The notes under the pieces are model-generated. The model was not told where the DNA came from and did no database searches. It was given only the letters and a program-made list of their open reading frames with translations. From Microbacterium sp. CGR2 (GTDB lineage Bacteria > Actinomycetota > Actinomycetes > Actinomycetales > Microbacteriaceae), in NCBI RefSeq assembly GCF_003626735.1, contig NZ_RBHX01000001.1, forward strand, positions 1,860,001 to 1,924,000: 64,000 bases of DNA. Reading direction: 5' to 3'. This document shows, one piece after another, positions 8,358 to 21,605 of this stretch. Numbering within the stretch: the stretch's first letter is position 1; each line of letters begins with the position of its first letter. A program made the position numbers and the translations under genes.

Positions 8358-11300
8358 TTGGCTGCTGCTCGCAACGCATCCACATCCACCACCACCAAGA
8401 ACGGACGCGGAGCATCCCGTCTTTCGTTCGCCAAGATCTCCGACACGCTGACGGTCCCAGACCTTCTCGCATTGCAGACCGAATCCTTCGGTTGGCTCGT
8501 CGGTAACGACGCCTGGAAGGCGCGCGTTGCCGAGGCCAAGAAGGCCGGCCGCAACGACGTCAATGAGAACAGCGGCCTCGGCGAGATCTTCGAGGAGATC
8601 TCCCCGATCGAGGACCTCGGCGAAACGATGCAGCTGTCGTTCACGAACCCTTACCTCGAGCCGGAGAAGTACTCGATCGAGGAGTGCAAGGAGCGTGGCA
8701 AGACCTACGCCGCTCCGCTGTACGTCGAGGCCGAGTTCATGAACCACCTCACGGGTGAGATCAAGACCCAGACGGTCTTCATGGGCGACTTCCCGCTGCA
8801 GACCGACAAGGGCACGTTCATCATCAACGGCTCCGAGCGCGTCGTCGTCTCGCAGCTGGTGCGCTCGCCCGGTGTCTACTTCGACAAGACCCCCGACAAG
8901 ACGTCCGACAAGGACATCGTGTCGGCGCGCGTCATCCCGAGCCGTGGTGCCTGGCTCGAATTCGAGATCGACAAGCGCGATCAGGTCGGCGTCCGCGTCG
9001 ACCGCAAGCGCAAGCAGTCGGTCACGGTCTTCCTCAAGGCGCTGGGTATGACGAGCGAGGAGATCCTCGCCGAGTTCGCCGGCTACACCTCGATCGAGGA
9101 GACGCTCGCGAAGGACACCATCGTCACGAAGGAAGATGCCCTCCGCGACATCTACCGCAAGCTCCGTCCGGGCGAGCAGGTCGCCGCCGAGGCCGCCCGC
9201 GCGCTGCTGGACAACTTCTACTTCAACTCGAAGCGCTACGACCTGGCAAAGGTCGGTCGGTACAAGATCAACCACAAGCTCGGTCTCGACCAGCCGCTGA
9301 ACTCGTCGGTGCTGACCGTCGAAGACATCGTGGCGACGATCAAGTACCTGGTGCGTCTGCACGCCGGCACCGAAGAGACCTTCACGGGAATCCGCGGTGG
9401 CAAGAAGGCCGAGATCCGTCTCGCGACCGACGACATCGACAACTTCGGCAACCGTCGCATCCGCGCGGTCGGCGAGCTGATCCAGAACCAGGTCCGCACC
9501 GGTCTCTCCCGCATGGAGCGCGTCGTTCGCGAGCGCATGACCACGCAGGACATCGAAGCGATCACGCCGCAGACCCTGATCAACGTGCGCCCCGTCGTCG
9601 CCGCGATCAAGGAGTTCTTCGGAACGTCGCAGCTGTCGCAGTTCATGGACCAGAACAACCCGCTGGCCGGTCTGACGAACAAGCGTCGTCTCTCCGCGCT
9701 CGGCCCGGGTGGTCTGTCCCGTGACCGCGCCGGTGTCGAGGTCCGTGACGTTCACCCGTCGCACTACGGCCGTATGTGCCCGATCGAGACCCCGGAAGGC
9801 CCGAACATCGGTCTGATCGGTGCTCTCGCGACCTTCGCGCGCATCAACTCGTTCGGTTTCATCGAGACCCCGTACCGCAAGGTCACCGGTGGCGTCGTCA
9901 CCGACCAGATCGACTACCTGACGGCTTCCGAAGAGGTCGACTTCAACATCGCGCAGGCCAACGCCCCGCTCGATGCGAAGGGTCGCTTCCGCGAGAGCCA
10001 CGTCCTGGCCCGCCCCAAGGGCGGCAGCGGCGAGGTCGACCTCTTCCTCCCGGAGGAGATCGGCTACATCGACGTCTCCCCGCGCCAGATGGTGTCGGTC
10101 GCCACGTCGCTGGTGCCCTTCCTCGAGCACGACGACGCACAGCGCGCCCTCATGGGTGCCAACATGCAGCGTCAGGCTGTGCCGCTGCTCCGCAGCGACT
10201 CGCCGCTCGTCGGAACCGGTATGGAGGGCTACACGGCCATCGACGCCGGTGACGTGCTCACCGCCGAGAAGCCGGGTGTCGTCTCCGAGGTCTCCGCTGA
10301 CCGCGTCGTCGTCATGCTCGACGAGGGCGGAACGCAGGAGTACCACCTCCGCAAGTTCGACCGCTCCAACCAGGGCACGTCGTACAACCAGAAGGTCGTC
10401 GTCAACGAGGGCGACCGGGTCGAGGTCGGCGAGGTCGTCGCAGACGGTCCCGCGACCGAGAACGGCGAACTGGCGCTCGGGAAGAACCTGCTCGTCGCGT
10501 TCATGACGTGGGAGGGCTACAACTTCGAGGACGCCATCATCCTCAGCCAGGACCTCGTGAAGGACGACACGCTCTCCTCGATTCACATCGAGGAGTACGA
10601 GGTCGACGCTCGCGACACGAAGCTCGGCAAGGAGGAGATCACCCGTGACCTCCCCAACGTCAGCCCTGAGCTGCTGAAGGACCTCGACGAGCGCGGCATC
10701 ATCCGCATCGGTGCCGAGGTCCGCCCCGGCGACATCCTCGTCGGCAAGGTCACGCCGAAGGGTGAGACCGAGCTGTCGGCCGAGGAGCGTCTGCTCCGCG
10801 CGATCTTCAACGAGAAGAGCCGCGAAGTCCGTGACACCTCGCTGAAGGTGCCCCACGGTGAGCAGGGCACGATCATCGCGGTCAAGGAGTTCAACGCGGA
10901 AGACGGCGATGACGAACTCGGCTCCGGCGTGAACCGCCGCGTCGTGGTCTACATCGCCCAGAAGCGCAAGATCACCGAGGGTGACAAGCTCGCCGGTCGT
11001 CACGGCAACAAGGGTGTCATCGCGAAGATCCTCCCGATCGAGGACATGCCGTTCCTCGCGGACGGAACTCCGGTCGACATCGTGCTGAACCCGCTCGGCA
11101 TCCCGGGCCGAATGAACTTCGGTCAGGTCCTGGAGACCCACCTCGGGTGGATCGCGAAGCAGGGCTGGAAGGTCGAAGGCACTCCGGAGTGGGCTGCGAA
11201 GCTCCCGAAGGAAGCGTTCGAGGCCGCTCCCGGCACGAAGGTCGCCACCCCGGTGTTCGACGGTGCGAGCGAGGAGGAGATCGCTGGTCTCCTCGACGCG

Positions 11301-11861
11301 ACCACGCCGACTCGTGACGGTGACCGCCTGATCGGTTCGAGCGGAAAGGCCCTGCTGTTCGACGGCCGCTCCGGCGAGCCGTTCCCGGCACCGGTCTCCG
11401 TGGGTTACATGTACATCCTGAAGCTCCACCACCTGGTCGACGACAAGATCCACGCACGCTCGACGGGTCCGTACTCGATGATCACGCAGCAGCCGCTGGG
11501 TGGTAAGGCGCAGTTCGGTGGACAGCGCTTCGGTGAGATGGAGGTCTGGGCTCTCGAGGCCTACGGCGCCGCGTACGCGCTCCAGGAGCTCCTGACGATC
11601 AAGTCCGACGACATCCTCGGCCGCGTGAAGGTCTACGAGGCGATCGTCAAGGGCGAGAACATCCAGGAGCCCGGCATCCCCGAGTCCTTCAAGGTGCTCA
11701 TGAAGGAGATGCAGTCGCTCTGCCTGAACGTCGAGGTCCTCTCGGCCGACGGCACGCTGGTCAACCTCCGCGACACCGACGACGAGGCCTTCCGCGCAGC
11801 GGAAGAGCTCGGAATCAACATCTCCAGCCGCTTCGAGGCCGCCTCGATCGACGAGATCTAA
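8358..11861 (+). CDS. rpoB: DNA-directed RNA polymerase subunit beta
   Basis: This 1167-residue protein is the beta subunit of the core RNA polymerase. It has the full actinobacterial layout, from [20 protein letters not shown] at the N-terminus to the clamp-binding C-terminus [16 protein letters not shown]. The start is TTG 8358 with GGAGGT seven bases upstream. The rifampicin pocket reads [20 protein letters not shown]: the residue matching E. coli His526 is Asn441, encoded AAC at 9678-9680, while the residues matching Asp516 and Ser531 are unchanged. The catalytic-region motif [12 protein letters not shown] is intact. rpoC follows after 79 bases that hold a hairpin. Confidence 0.99.
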   Translation: MAAARNASTSTTTKNGRGASRLSFAKISDTLTVPDLLALQTESFGWLVGNDAWKARVAEAKKAGRNDVNENSGLGEIFEEISPIEDLGETMQLSFTNPYLEPEKYSIEECKERGKTYAAPLYVEAEFMNHLTGEIKTQTVFMGDFPLQTDKGTFIINGSERVVVSQLVRSPGVYFDKTPDKTSDKDIVSARVIPSRGAWLEFEIDKRDQVGVRVDRKRKQSVTVFLKALGMTSEEILAEFAGYTSIEETLAKDTIVTKEDALRDIYRKLRPGEQVAAEAARALLDNFYFNSKRYDLAKVGRYKINHKLGLDQPLNSSVLTVEDIVATIKYLVRLHAGTEETFTGIRGGKKAEIRLATDDIDNFGNRRIRAVGELIQNQVRTGLSRMERVVRERMTTQDIEAITPQTLINVRPVVAAIKEFFGTSQLSQFMDQNNPLAGLTNKRRLSALGPGGLSRDRAGVEVRDVHPSHYGRMCPIETPEGPNIGLIGALATFARINSFGFIETPYRKVTGGVVTDQIDYLTASEEVDFNIAQANAPLDAKGRFRESHVLARPKGGSGEVDLFLPEEIGYIDVSPRQMVSVATSLVPFLEHDDAQRALMGANMQRQAVPLLRSDSPLVGTGMEGYTAIDAGDVLTAEKPGVVSEVSADRVVVMLDEGGTQEYHLRKFDRSNQGTSYNQKVVVNEGDRVEVGEVVADGPATENGELALGKNLLVAFMTWEGYNFEDAIILSQDLVKDDTLSSIHIEEYEVDARDTKLGKEEITRDLPNVSPELLKDLDERGIIRIGAEVRPGDILVGKVTPKGETELSAEERLLRAIFNEKSREVRDTSLKVPHGEQGTIIAVKEFNAEDGDDELGSGVNRRVVVYIAQKRKITEGDKLAGRHGNKGVIAKILPIEDMPFLADGTPVDIVLNPLGIPGRMNFGQVLETHLGWIAKQGWKVEGTPEWAAKLPKEAFEAAPGTKVATPVFDGASEEEIAGLLDATTPTRDGDRLIGSSGKALLFDGRSGEPFPAPVSVGYMYILKLHHLVDDKIHARSTGPYSMITQQPLGGKAQFGGQRFGEMEVWALEAYGAAYALQELLTIKSDDILGRVKVYEAIVKGENIQEPGIPESFKVLMKEMQSLCLNVEVLSADGTLVNLRDTDDEAFRAAEELGINISSRFEAASIDEI

Positions 11862-11867
11862 TCCGCG

Positions 11868-11899
11868 GGCACGCTCAGGGATCCGTCCCTGAGCGTGCC
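11868..11899 (+). other. Perfect hairpin between rpoB and rpoC
   Basis: GGCACGCTCAGGGA and its exact complement form a 14-bp stem around a TCCG loop, starting seven bases after the rpoB stop. No T-run follows, so it is not a typical terminator. It could be an RNA processing or stability element, or a partial attenuator that sets the beta to beta' ratio. Confidence 0.75.
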
Positions 11900-11940
11900 G
11901 GCGACAGACTTCTCAAAAGAATTCCGACACAGGAGAATCA

Positions 11941-15816
<3,876 letters not shown>

Positions 15817-15833
15817 TACTGAGGCGTGACTGC

Positions 15834-15867
15834 ACGAAGGCCCCGGGGTTCGCCTCGGGGCCTTCGT
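15834..15867 (+). terminator. Terminator of the rpoBC operon
   Basis: Arms 15834-15848 and 15853-15867 form a 15-bp stem with one wobble pair and a TTCG tetraloop, 17 bases after the rpoC stop. Confidence 0.85.
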
Positions 15868-15902
15868 CGTGTCCGCAGGAGACGCTGCGATAAGGTCGGC
15901 GG

Positions 15903-16832
15903 ATGAGTATCGAGTCCTCCCCAGCCGGCAGCGCGGTCGTGATCGGCGACGCGTTGATCGATGAGATCCGTGACGAGTCCGGTGTACGTGAACTCGTGGG
16001 CGGGGCGGCGCTGAACGTCGCGGTCGGGCTTCGGCGTCTCGGTGTCACGACCACTCTCATCGCCATGGTCGGTGACGATGTGGCCGGCGCTCATATCCGC
16101 GAGTACCTCGTCGATCACGGCGTCGCACTGATCGAGAGCCCCGCGCCCCACGGCTCATCGCGCGCGGTCGTCCAGCGGGCAGCGAACGGCGAGCCGGCGT
16201 ACGTCTTCAATGAGGCGGCGCAGCGGCGCAGCATCCGCTATTCGGATGCGGCGCGGGCGGCGATCGCGACAGCCGATCTCGTCGCCGTCAGTTGTTTCCC
16301 GTTCGACGTTCCGGGTGAGGTCGACGCGCTGGCTGACGCCGTGGCCGGTGTTCGCCTGGCGATCGACCCCAATCCTCGGAGTGGGATGCTGAGCGATCGC
16401 GCGGAGTTCGTGCGCGGGTTCGAGCGCGTCGCCGCGGATGCGGAGATCGTGAAGGTGGGCGCCGACGATGCGACCATGCTTTACGACACGGGTCTCGATG
16501 CGCTGCGCGCGCGCCTCAGAGAGCTCGGCGTCCGTGCCGTGCTCGCGACGGCTGGCGCGGACGGCGCCACGCTGGAGACCGACGCCGGTGCGCCGGCCGT
16601 TCCGATCTCCGTGCTGCCGGGTCGTATCGTCGACACCGTCGGTGCCGGGGACGCCACCCTCGCAGCGGTGGCCGCCGGCCTGGTGTCGGGGGCGCCGTCA
16701 GCGCTCGAGGAGTGGCGCGAGCTGCTCCAACGCGCGATGGATGTCGCCGCCGCGACGTGCCGGGCCGAGGGCGGTCTGCTGCGCACGCCGGAGTCCCTCG
16801 CGGAGGCGGAGCGCGGCGTCTTCGGGAGTTGA
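15903..16832 (+). CDS. PfkB family carbohydrate kinase
   Basis: This 309-residue ribokinase-fold enzyme has VVIGDALIDEI at the start, the substrate-binding motif VGGAALNVAVGLRRLG, MVGDDVAG and the C-terminal VDTVGAGDATLAA with the catalytic Asp. It is nearest in style to fructokinase-like PfkB enzymes; the sugar is unknown. ATG 15903 follows the rpoC terminator, so the gene has its own promoter or depends on read-through. It is a paralogue, not a close copy, of the kinase at 1479-2399. A tRNA-Tyr gene follows 86 bases later. Confidence 0.88.
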   Translation: MSIESSPAGSAVVIGDALIDEIRDESGVRELVGGAALNVAVGLRRLGVTTTLIAMVGDDVAGAHIREYLVDHGVALIESPAPHGSSRAVVQRAANGEPAYVFNEAAQRRSIRYSDAARAAIATADLVAVSCFPFDVPGEVDALADAVAGVRLAIDPNPRSGMLSDRAEFVRGFERVAADAEIVKVGADDATMLYDTGLDALRARLRELGVRAVLATAGADGATLETDAGAPAVPISVLPGRIVDTVGAGDATLAAVAAGLVSGAPSALEEWRELLQRAMDVAAATCRAEGGLLRTPESLAEAERGVFGS

Positions 16833-16918
16833 GCGTTCGATTTCATCCGGCCGCGTCTGACGGGTATGATTGACCATCGTGCCCCCGGTTGGCTGTTCAA
16901 GTCGGACGGGTGTGCTCT

Positions 16919-17000
16919 GGCGAGTTACCCAAGCGGCCAAAGGGATCTGACTGTAAATCAGACTGCATCGCATTCGGGGGTTCGAATCCCTCACTCGCCA
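16919..17000 (+). tRNA. tRNA-Tyr (anticodon GTA)
   Basis: The 82-base cloverleaf has acceptor strands GGCGAGT and ACTCGCC, anticodon loop with GTA in CTGTAAATC, a long variable arm as in bacterial tRNA-Tyr, and T-arm GGGGGTTCGAATCCC. CCA is not encoded. A -10-like TATGAT lies at 16865-16870. Accessory DNA with IS remnants begins just downstream, but no copy of the tRNA 3' end was found beyond it. Confidence 0.96.
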
Positions 17001-17058
17001 CAGAGAGTTGTTCGTGGATCTCGTGAAAGTTATCCAGGAAACTCGCAAGGCAAAGAAA

Positions 17059-17090
17059 AACGCCCCCGCATCGGGGGCGTTCTTCGTTCT
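17059..17090 (+). terminator. Terminator after tRNA-Tyr
   Basis: AACGCCCCCG and its exact complement (17059-17068 and 17072-17081) form a 10-bp GC-rich stem with a three-base loop, followed by TCTTCGTTCTT. Confidence 0.85.
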
Positions 17091-17226
17091 TCCGCTCCTC
17101 ACAGTCGTTCTGGGAGCTCTGCGCGTGCGCCGCGCCATGTCCTTCGAGCCGACTATTCGTCATCTGGGCACGCTCGCGCCGTCCGTGTTGCCAGGAGAGA
17201 TGTGTCGGTGAGAGTGAGGCGCGCGT

Positions 17227-17670
17227 TTAGGTCCGCGCGGGCCCGCGTCTACTTCGTCGGGCCTGGCGCGCTTCGCGGAGCTTGAGGCGGGTGCGTGCGG
17301 AGGTGCGTCGGCTGCGACGGGTGCGTGCGACAGGCGGGGTGATGCCGTCTTCGACTTCGCCAGCTCGTTCATCTCGTTCGAGGAGGAAGTCGCGGATGCG
17401 CTGCAGGTTGGCGGCGGCGATGGTCATCACTTGCAGGAACCCTTGGGCGGCGCGGCCGCGCATGCGTCGCCTACCGGGCTGTGCGAGGGCGAAGGTCGCG
17501 GAGTCTTTGACGTAGTCGTTCGCGGACTCGACTTGGGAGCGGGCGTAGCCGAACATCGCTTCCCACTCGTCGGTGCCGTACTGGTAGTGCTGGCCGAACT
17601 TGCCGTCGTCAGTGATGTCGAAGCTGGTGCGGGTCTTGTTGGTGCAGGGCTTCCCGACGCTTCGGCTTAT
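17227..17670 (-). pseudogene. Truncated transposase (3' part only)
   Basis: Reading leftwards, an open frame enters near 17670 without a start and ends with TAA at 17227. It contains GKFGQHYQYGTDEWEAMFGY, then SQVESANDYVKDSA and RRMRGRAAQGFLQVMTIAAA. The N-VES-N-KD pattern followed by RRRxRG resembles the C-terminus of DDE transposases of actinobacterial insertion sequences. The 5' part is missing and the frame abuts another, oppositely oriented transposase remnant at 17674. It should be inactive. Confidence 0.6.
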
Positions 17671-17673
17671 TGA

Positions 17674-17943
17674 GGATGGGGATCAGACTTCGCGGCTGCG
17701 CTGGGAACGATCCAGCACCGATGGACACGCCCCTACCGACCGCCAACCAACGGCAAGGTCGAACGCTTCAACCGCACCCTCGCGACCGAATGGGCATACT
17801 CGACGACCTACCTTAGCGAGAACGCCCGATCAGCGACCTACGTCGACTGGCTCCATCACTACAAATCACCACAGACCCACACCGGCATCGGCGGCCAAAC
17901 ACCCTCAGACCGCGTTCACAACCTCACGGGGAAGAACAGCTAG
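17674..17943 (+). pseudogene. Remnant of an IS481-type transposase (C-terminal integrase core)
   Basis: A frame without start from about 17674 to TAG 17943 encodes RTRPYRPPTNGKVERFNRTL, TYVDWLHHYKSPQTHTGIGG and QTPSDRV. The PYRPxTNGKVERFNRTL segment is the last part of the DDE rve domain of IS481/IS3-type transposases and contains the catalytic Glu. The helix-turn-helix half and the first two catalytic Asp residues are missing, so it is dead. It joins the other remnant head-on at about 17671. Confidence 0.8.
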
Positions 17944-18114
17944 TCAGCGACCTCAGATACGTCTGTAAGGAACTTGTTGGTGGCGCGAAGAGGTTTCCGA
18001 CGGGCGGCTGAACGGCCGCGCTGGCGACACGTAGCGTGGACGACCGTAGCGCGCGAGCGCAACCGACCGGTACGTGACAAGCATCAACTGTCTCGCAACA
18101 AAGAAGGAGTCTTC

Positions 18115-18759
18115 GTGGCCAATACTCAGATCCGCAGATACCGGGTGCTCGCCCTCGCATCAGCAGCCGTACTCCTGATGGTGGGAGTCAGCTCACCCGC
18201 GAACGCATCGGCGGTCGATGAGCCGTCGAACGACACAGTGACATTCTCGGTGCTGGGCGATGTGGGGCAGGGGGCAGGTTCTGATGTCACGACCGAGGAA
18301 CTGGCCGTGCTCGGTGTCGACGTGGATGCCGGAACCGCGACCAAGGCACCCGCTGTGACCTTCCGACAGGAGGCTCCAGCGGCAGTTCAGGCCGCAGCCA
18401 CCAACAACGTGCTCTTCCGTTGGCGCGACTCCGGCAACCGGGAAGTTGTCCTGCGGAGCTTGCCGTACAACAAGATCCTGACCAAGCACAACCTGACCTA
18501 CACCACGCCCCGAGTTGTGACTCAGCGCGCGACCCGGACATTCGACGCCGGCACTTCCTGGCGGTATCGACTCGCGGCCAAGGAGATCCAGTGCGACTGG
18601 CTGGGCGGCAACTGCAAGGTGATCCGCACCGTCACCGTTCGCACCATTGTCGACTTCCGCTACTACGACAGCGCTGGCACATATGGCGTCGTCACGGCGT
18701 ACTGTGAAGGGATCACCGGCGCCTGCCCCAACTTTGTCAAGAATGCCCTGAACCAATGA
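18115..18759 (+). CDS. Secreted protein of unknown function with four cysteines
   Basis: The 214-residue product starts at GTG 18115, chosen over upstream starts because AAGGAG is well placed and a Sec signal peptide follows (RRYR, then LALASAAVLLMVGVSS, cleavage likely after ANA at 31 or ASA at 33). The mature part is basic in its second half and has four Cys, in QCDWLGGNCKV and YCEGITGACPNF, which suggests two disulfides outside the cell. No known domain is recognised. The next gene overlaps its stop by four bases and encodes a cytosolic protein. A secreted effector with a cytosolic partner or immunity protein is possible but unproven. Confidence 0.7.
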   Translation: MANTQIRRYRVLALASAAVLLMVGVSSPANASAVDEPSNDTVTFSVLGDVGQGAGSDVTTEELAVLGVDVDAGTATKAPAVTFRQEAPAAVQAAATNNVLFRWRDSGNREVVLRSLPYNKILTKHNLTYTTPRVVTQRATRTFDAGTSWRYRLAAKEIQCDWLGGNCKVIRTVTVRTIVDFRYYDSAGTYGVVTAYCEGITGACPNFVKNALNQ

Positions 18760-19253
18760 CAAGCTTCCATCGAGATCCGTCTGATGTCGCGCTGTGGCGC
18801 GACGCCCTCATCGAGTTCTCCACACTGGAGAACGTCCGACCTGAGCAAGGTCTGCTGCAGCAGATCGACCTCGGCCCCGCCGAGCTCGAGGTGACTCTGA
18901 CGACAGGGGCCCGGCTGACCGTTCCCCCCTCAGCGTCGAGGACTGAGATGGCTGAGGCCATTTCCGCAGTCCTTGGCGAAACGGTCGTCGCAAACCCGAG
19001 CCTGGAGTGGGCCCCCCGGTTCAAGACGGAGAACTTCTGGTGGGCGGAGACGCTGTACAACTTCGGTGTACTCGCCCCGAACGGCATCGTCATGAAGCCC
19101 GATGTGGTGTTTCACCGAATTTCGCGACGCGATGGGGTCGCGACGATTGAGGCAAGTGATGCTCGCCACCGGGTAGCCGTTGACTTCGATCTGACGGCTG
19201 ATGCTCCGCCCGCTGACACAGTCACAGACGTGCTCGAGGCTCTGTCAAGCTGA
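18756..19253 (+). CDS. Cytosolic protein of unknown function coupled to the secreted protein
   Basis: The 165-residue protein starts with ATG overlapping the previous stop codon (ATGA), so translation is coupled. It has no signal peptide or membrane segment. It is acidic overall, with a central WAETLYNFGVL segment and a VVFHRISRRDG strand. No family is recognised. Small acidic proteins coupled to secreted ones can be immunity proteins or chaperones; here this is inference from arrangement only. Confidence 0.65.
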   Translation: MTSFHRDPSDVALWRDALIEFSTLENVRPEQGLLQQIDLGPAELEVTLTTGARLTVPPSASRTEMAEAISAVLGETVVANPSLEWAPRFKTENFWWAETLYNFGVLAPNGIVMKPDVVFHRISRRDGVATIEASDARHRVAVDFDLTADAPPADTVTDVLEALSS

Positions 19254-19262
19254 ATCTCGCCC

Positions 19263-19295
19263 GGAGGAGAGTTCCGATGACCGGTGCTCTCCTCC
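19263..19295 (+). terminator. Weak terminator-like inverted repeat
   Basis: GGAGGAGAG (19263-19271) and CTCTCCTCC (19287-19295) can pair nine bases with a 15-base loop, ten bases after the stop of the coupled pair. No T-run follows, so the call is weak. Confidence 0.35.
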
Positions 19296-19414
19296 ACCGA
19301 GTGCACATACCGGACTACGCGAGCCGCGCGCCCGAGTTGGACCTCCGCCAAGAGCGGGCCAGATAACCGTCCGTCACGAGATCCGCGGCCGAAGGCCTGT
19401 GGGAGCATCGGGTC

Positions 19415-19966
19415 ATGTACGGAGAGCACACCGAGTACGGGGAGTTCGTCGAGGGCGCGCAGATACCGGCGGTACAAGGGGCGCTTCCGGAAGGCAAAGA
19501 ACTTGTCTTCCAACTCACTCCTCGTATGAAAAGCCTCGAGTGGGCAGCACGCAAACGGCCCGAACTGTTCGGCGGCGCGCTCCTCGCGTTCGCGCAACGC
19601 CGATACGACGCTATGCAAGCAACGCCCGAACTGTTGCCCGCGCGTGCGTGGGGCGCGTTGTCGGTCATCCCGGCAACAGATCGTCTCCGAACGAAGCTGG
19701 GCGGAACATGGGACCCGAGGGCCGCGCCCACTACCTGGCCGAATCAACTTTTTCTCGGTGTCGATGACGTTGTTCAGGTGTGCTGGTTCCTGAGAGCCGG
19801 CCTGCCCATTCCTGCCGCGCTCATCGCGCGGAGAGCCTTTGAAAGGCGAGGCCACCTCGGACAAGGGTCTTTCGGATTATCGGCGCAAGTCGTGGATTTG
19901 GCGACTGGAGTTCGACACGTCGTGGAACGAAATCTTGGAACACGTCGGCCCTCCGCTTCTCGATGA
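19415..19966 (+). CDS. Hypothetical protein, possibly the first half of a frameshifted gene
   Basis: The frame from ATG 19415 gives 183 residues, including GALLAFAQRRYDAM and FLGVDDVVQVCWFLRAGLPI. No family is recognised. Its last 128 bases overlap the next gene in another frame, and its end (RHVVERNLGTRRPSASR) looks like a shadow translation. A single-base shift near 19830-19850 would join it to the downstream frame as one protein of about 325 residues. Either a sequencing or real frameshift, or a real overlap, could explain this. Confidence 0.5.
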   Translation: MYGEHTEYGEFVEGAQIPAVQGALPEGKELVFQLTPRMKSLEWAARKRPELFGGALLAFAQRRYDAMQATPELLPARAWGALSVIPATDRLRTKLGGTWDPRAAPTTWPNQLFLGVDDVVQVCWFLRAGLPIPAALIARRAFERRGHLGQGSFGLSAQVVDLATGVRHVVERNLGTRRPSASR

Positions 19967-20396
19967 AGCGTCGGAGACCGAAGTTGCGAAGTATCTGAAC
20001 GATCTGGGCTTCGACCTCGCCAGAGACCAGCCGGCGAACTGGCCCAATGAAATCGACACTGTCTCGAAGCGCGTCGTTGACGACAGCAGCGTCAACGACG
20101 TGATCGTGCAGCTTTTCGCCCTCGACCTCATCGCTCGTGGGATCAAAAGACGGACGCAGAGCGATTCGAACCGCTACTGGGTGCTCACCGACGCCGGTCG
20201 GGACCAAGTAATGAGGCTGCGCGCGCTGCGGCGACCGTCACCCGCTGTCCTTGAGACAAGACGTCGCGCCGTTCTGGATGGCATGACGGTTCCGCAGCTT
20301 CGCAAACTGGCGATAGATATGCACGATCTCGACGGCAAAGGTCGTAAGCAGGAACTCATCGATGCGATCCTCATCGCTGAAGGACACGGGGCATAG
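19839..20396 (+). CDS. Hypothetical protein with a C-terminal SAP/Rho-N-like motif
   Basis: The 185-residue frame begins at TTG 19839 with GGAG five bases upstream. The middle has a winged-helix-like region (VQLFALDLIARGIKRR, YWVLTDAGRDQVMRL). The C-terminus TVPQLRKLAIDMHDLDGKGR then KQELIDAIL matches the SAP/Rho N-terminal fold that binds nucleic acid. A DNA- or RNA-binding role is therefore likely but not shown. It may be the second half of a longer protein begun at 19415. It converges with the HEPN-like gene, whose stop is 43 bases away. Confidence 0.6.
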   Translation: MKGEATSDKGLSDYRRKSWIWRLEFDTSWNEILEHVGPPLLDEASETEVAKYLNDLGFDLARDQPANWPNEIDTVSKRVVDDSSVNDVIVQLFALDLIARGIKRRTQSDSNRYWVLTDAGRDQVMRLRALRRPSPAVLETRRRAVLDGMTVPQLRKLAIDMHDLDGKGRKQELIDAILIAEGHGA

Positions 20397-20438
20397 CGGC
20401 AGTGCCAGGCTGAGCAATGAGACGCGGAAGCTGATGAC

Positions 20439-21605
20439 TCATTTCGCCGGAGGCGATTTCAACTTCTGGAGGTCTGTTGTGCTTTCTCGGAGCATGTCGA
20501 ACCAGACCGGTTGAGGAACGGGCGTGGTGGCTGTGCATTCAAGCCGATCCTCGTTTGCTCCGCACAGCCGACAGAAACGATTGTGGGATGGAGGCATCAG
20601 CCTTGGAAGGAAGGTTCGTTCGCCGCAATCAGCACAAGCAAGCTCGTCGACCTCGAACCGGACCCCGGCGTTGCCCTTCGAGTTCGGAACCTCGAACCCA
20701 ACGATGGCAGTGCGAGCCACACGGACAGCGCGCTCAAGGTTCGAGTGGGCCGCGTTGAGAGTGCTCATCAGGCTCACGACATTCGCGGGCTTCCGATAGG
20801 ACAAGCCAGGTCCAGGGACACCGCCAAAGTCGAACGAGGGATACATCTGCGCCGTGAGTGGGTGCGCGTGAGTGATCTGGTTTCGAAGATCGTGGATCTC
20901 CCGGACCGAAGGCGTCCTCAAGAGACGCTTCACCTCGCTCAGCCATTCGGAGGGCGCGTACTGCATCCTCACCCGCTTGAAGAACCGATCCGCTCGAGAA
21001 CCCTTGTCGCTGAACTCGACCGTCTTCCTGATCCGGCGAAACGCTCGCAAAGCCTCCTGCCGGTCCTTCGGCGTCTGGCGGACATGCGTGATCCCGTGAT
21101 CCGCAGGGAAATCCAAATCGAACATCACCATGGAGGCTAGGCGTTCCTTGTCGCGACGCTGTGGGAGCACACCGTCCTGCAGCCCGAGAAAGTGCACAAG
21201 GATCTGGAACAGATAGTCCCAGCAGGAGCAATGCCTGCGGATTGCATCTTCAACTACATAGCGAGTCGAGAGTTCTTCGGGGTGCGCCTCGGCCGAGCGC
21301 TGCGCCACAGCCATTGCCTGGGCGAGGTCGCGGTTGAAGAAGGCCGAGACAAGACCGTCGAAGTGAGCGAGGTAGAGGCCGATCTCCCACGCGTATACCT
21401 TGGTGCGGTAGAGCGGTTCCAGCTCTGATTGATATGAACGAAACGGCTCATCGACGGCTCGCGAATCAATCGCCCTCCACTGCGGTGACATGCTCGGGTG
21501 CTTTAAGTCGACCGCGAGGTTCCTACCAAGTTCGACGACTGGCCCCACGGTCGGGGTCGAGTGACCTACTTCATCTCGTTTAGATTCCCGAGTTCTGCGC
21601 GCCAT
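20439..21605 (-). CDS. HEPN-like protein with RNxxxH motif and C-terminal zinc ribbon
   Basis: Start ATG 21605 has GAGGAGGAAG just upstream, giving 388 residues. Mostly helical sequence leads to VREIHDLRNQITHAHP, with RNQITH at 241-246, which fits the RNxxxH catalytic motif of HEPN ribonucleases. A zinc ribbon follows: C324, C327, C345 and C348 (CADCGERTF, FCRLCGA). HEPN proteins of this kind often act in toxin-antitoxin or phage defence by cutting RNA. Here the helical fold is inferred from sequence, and the motif could be chance. A hairpin sits in its upstream region. It may share the accessory block after tRNA-Tyr. Confidence 0.65.
   Translation of the reverse strand: MARRTRESKRDEVGHSTPTVGPVVELGRNLAVDLKHPSMSPQWRAIDSRAVDEPFRSYQSELEPLYRTKVYAWEIGLYLAHFDGLVSAFFNRDLAQAMAVAQRSAEAHPEELSTRYVVEDAIRRHCSCWDYLFQILVHFLGLQDGVLPQRRDKERLASMVMFDLDFPADHGITHVRQTPKDRQEALRAFRRIRKTVEFSDKGSRADRFFKRVRMQYAPSEWLSEVKRLLRTPSVREIHDLRNQITHAHPLTAQMYPSFDFGGVPGPGLSYRKPANVVSLMSTLNAAHSNLERAVRVARTAIVGFEVPNSKGNAGVRFEVDELACADCGERTFLPRLMPPSHNRFCRLCGANEDRLECTATTPVPQPVWFDMLRESTTDLQKLKSPPAK

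Noticed and set aside
8190-11453. Open antisense frame of 1087 codons opposite rpoB
   Set aside because: High-GC codon bias of rpoB leaves the opposite strand free of stops. The translation is Asp/Val/Arg/Leu-rich low-complexity sequence without recognisable domains and no start signal.
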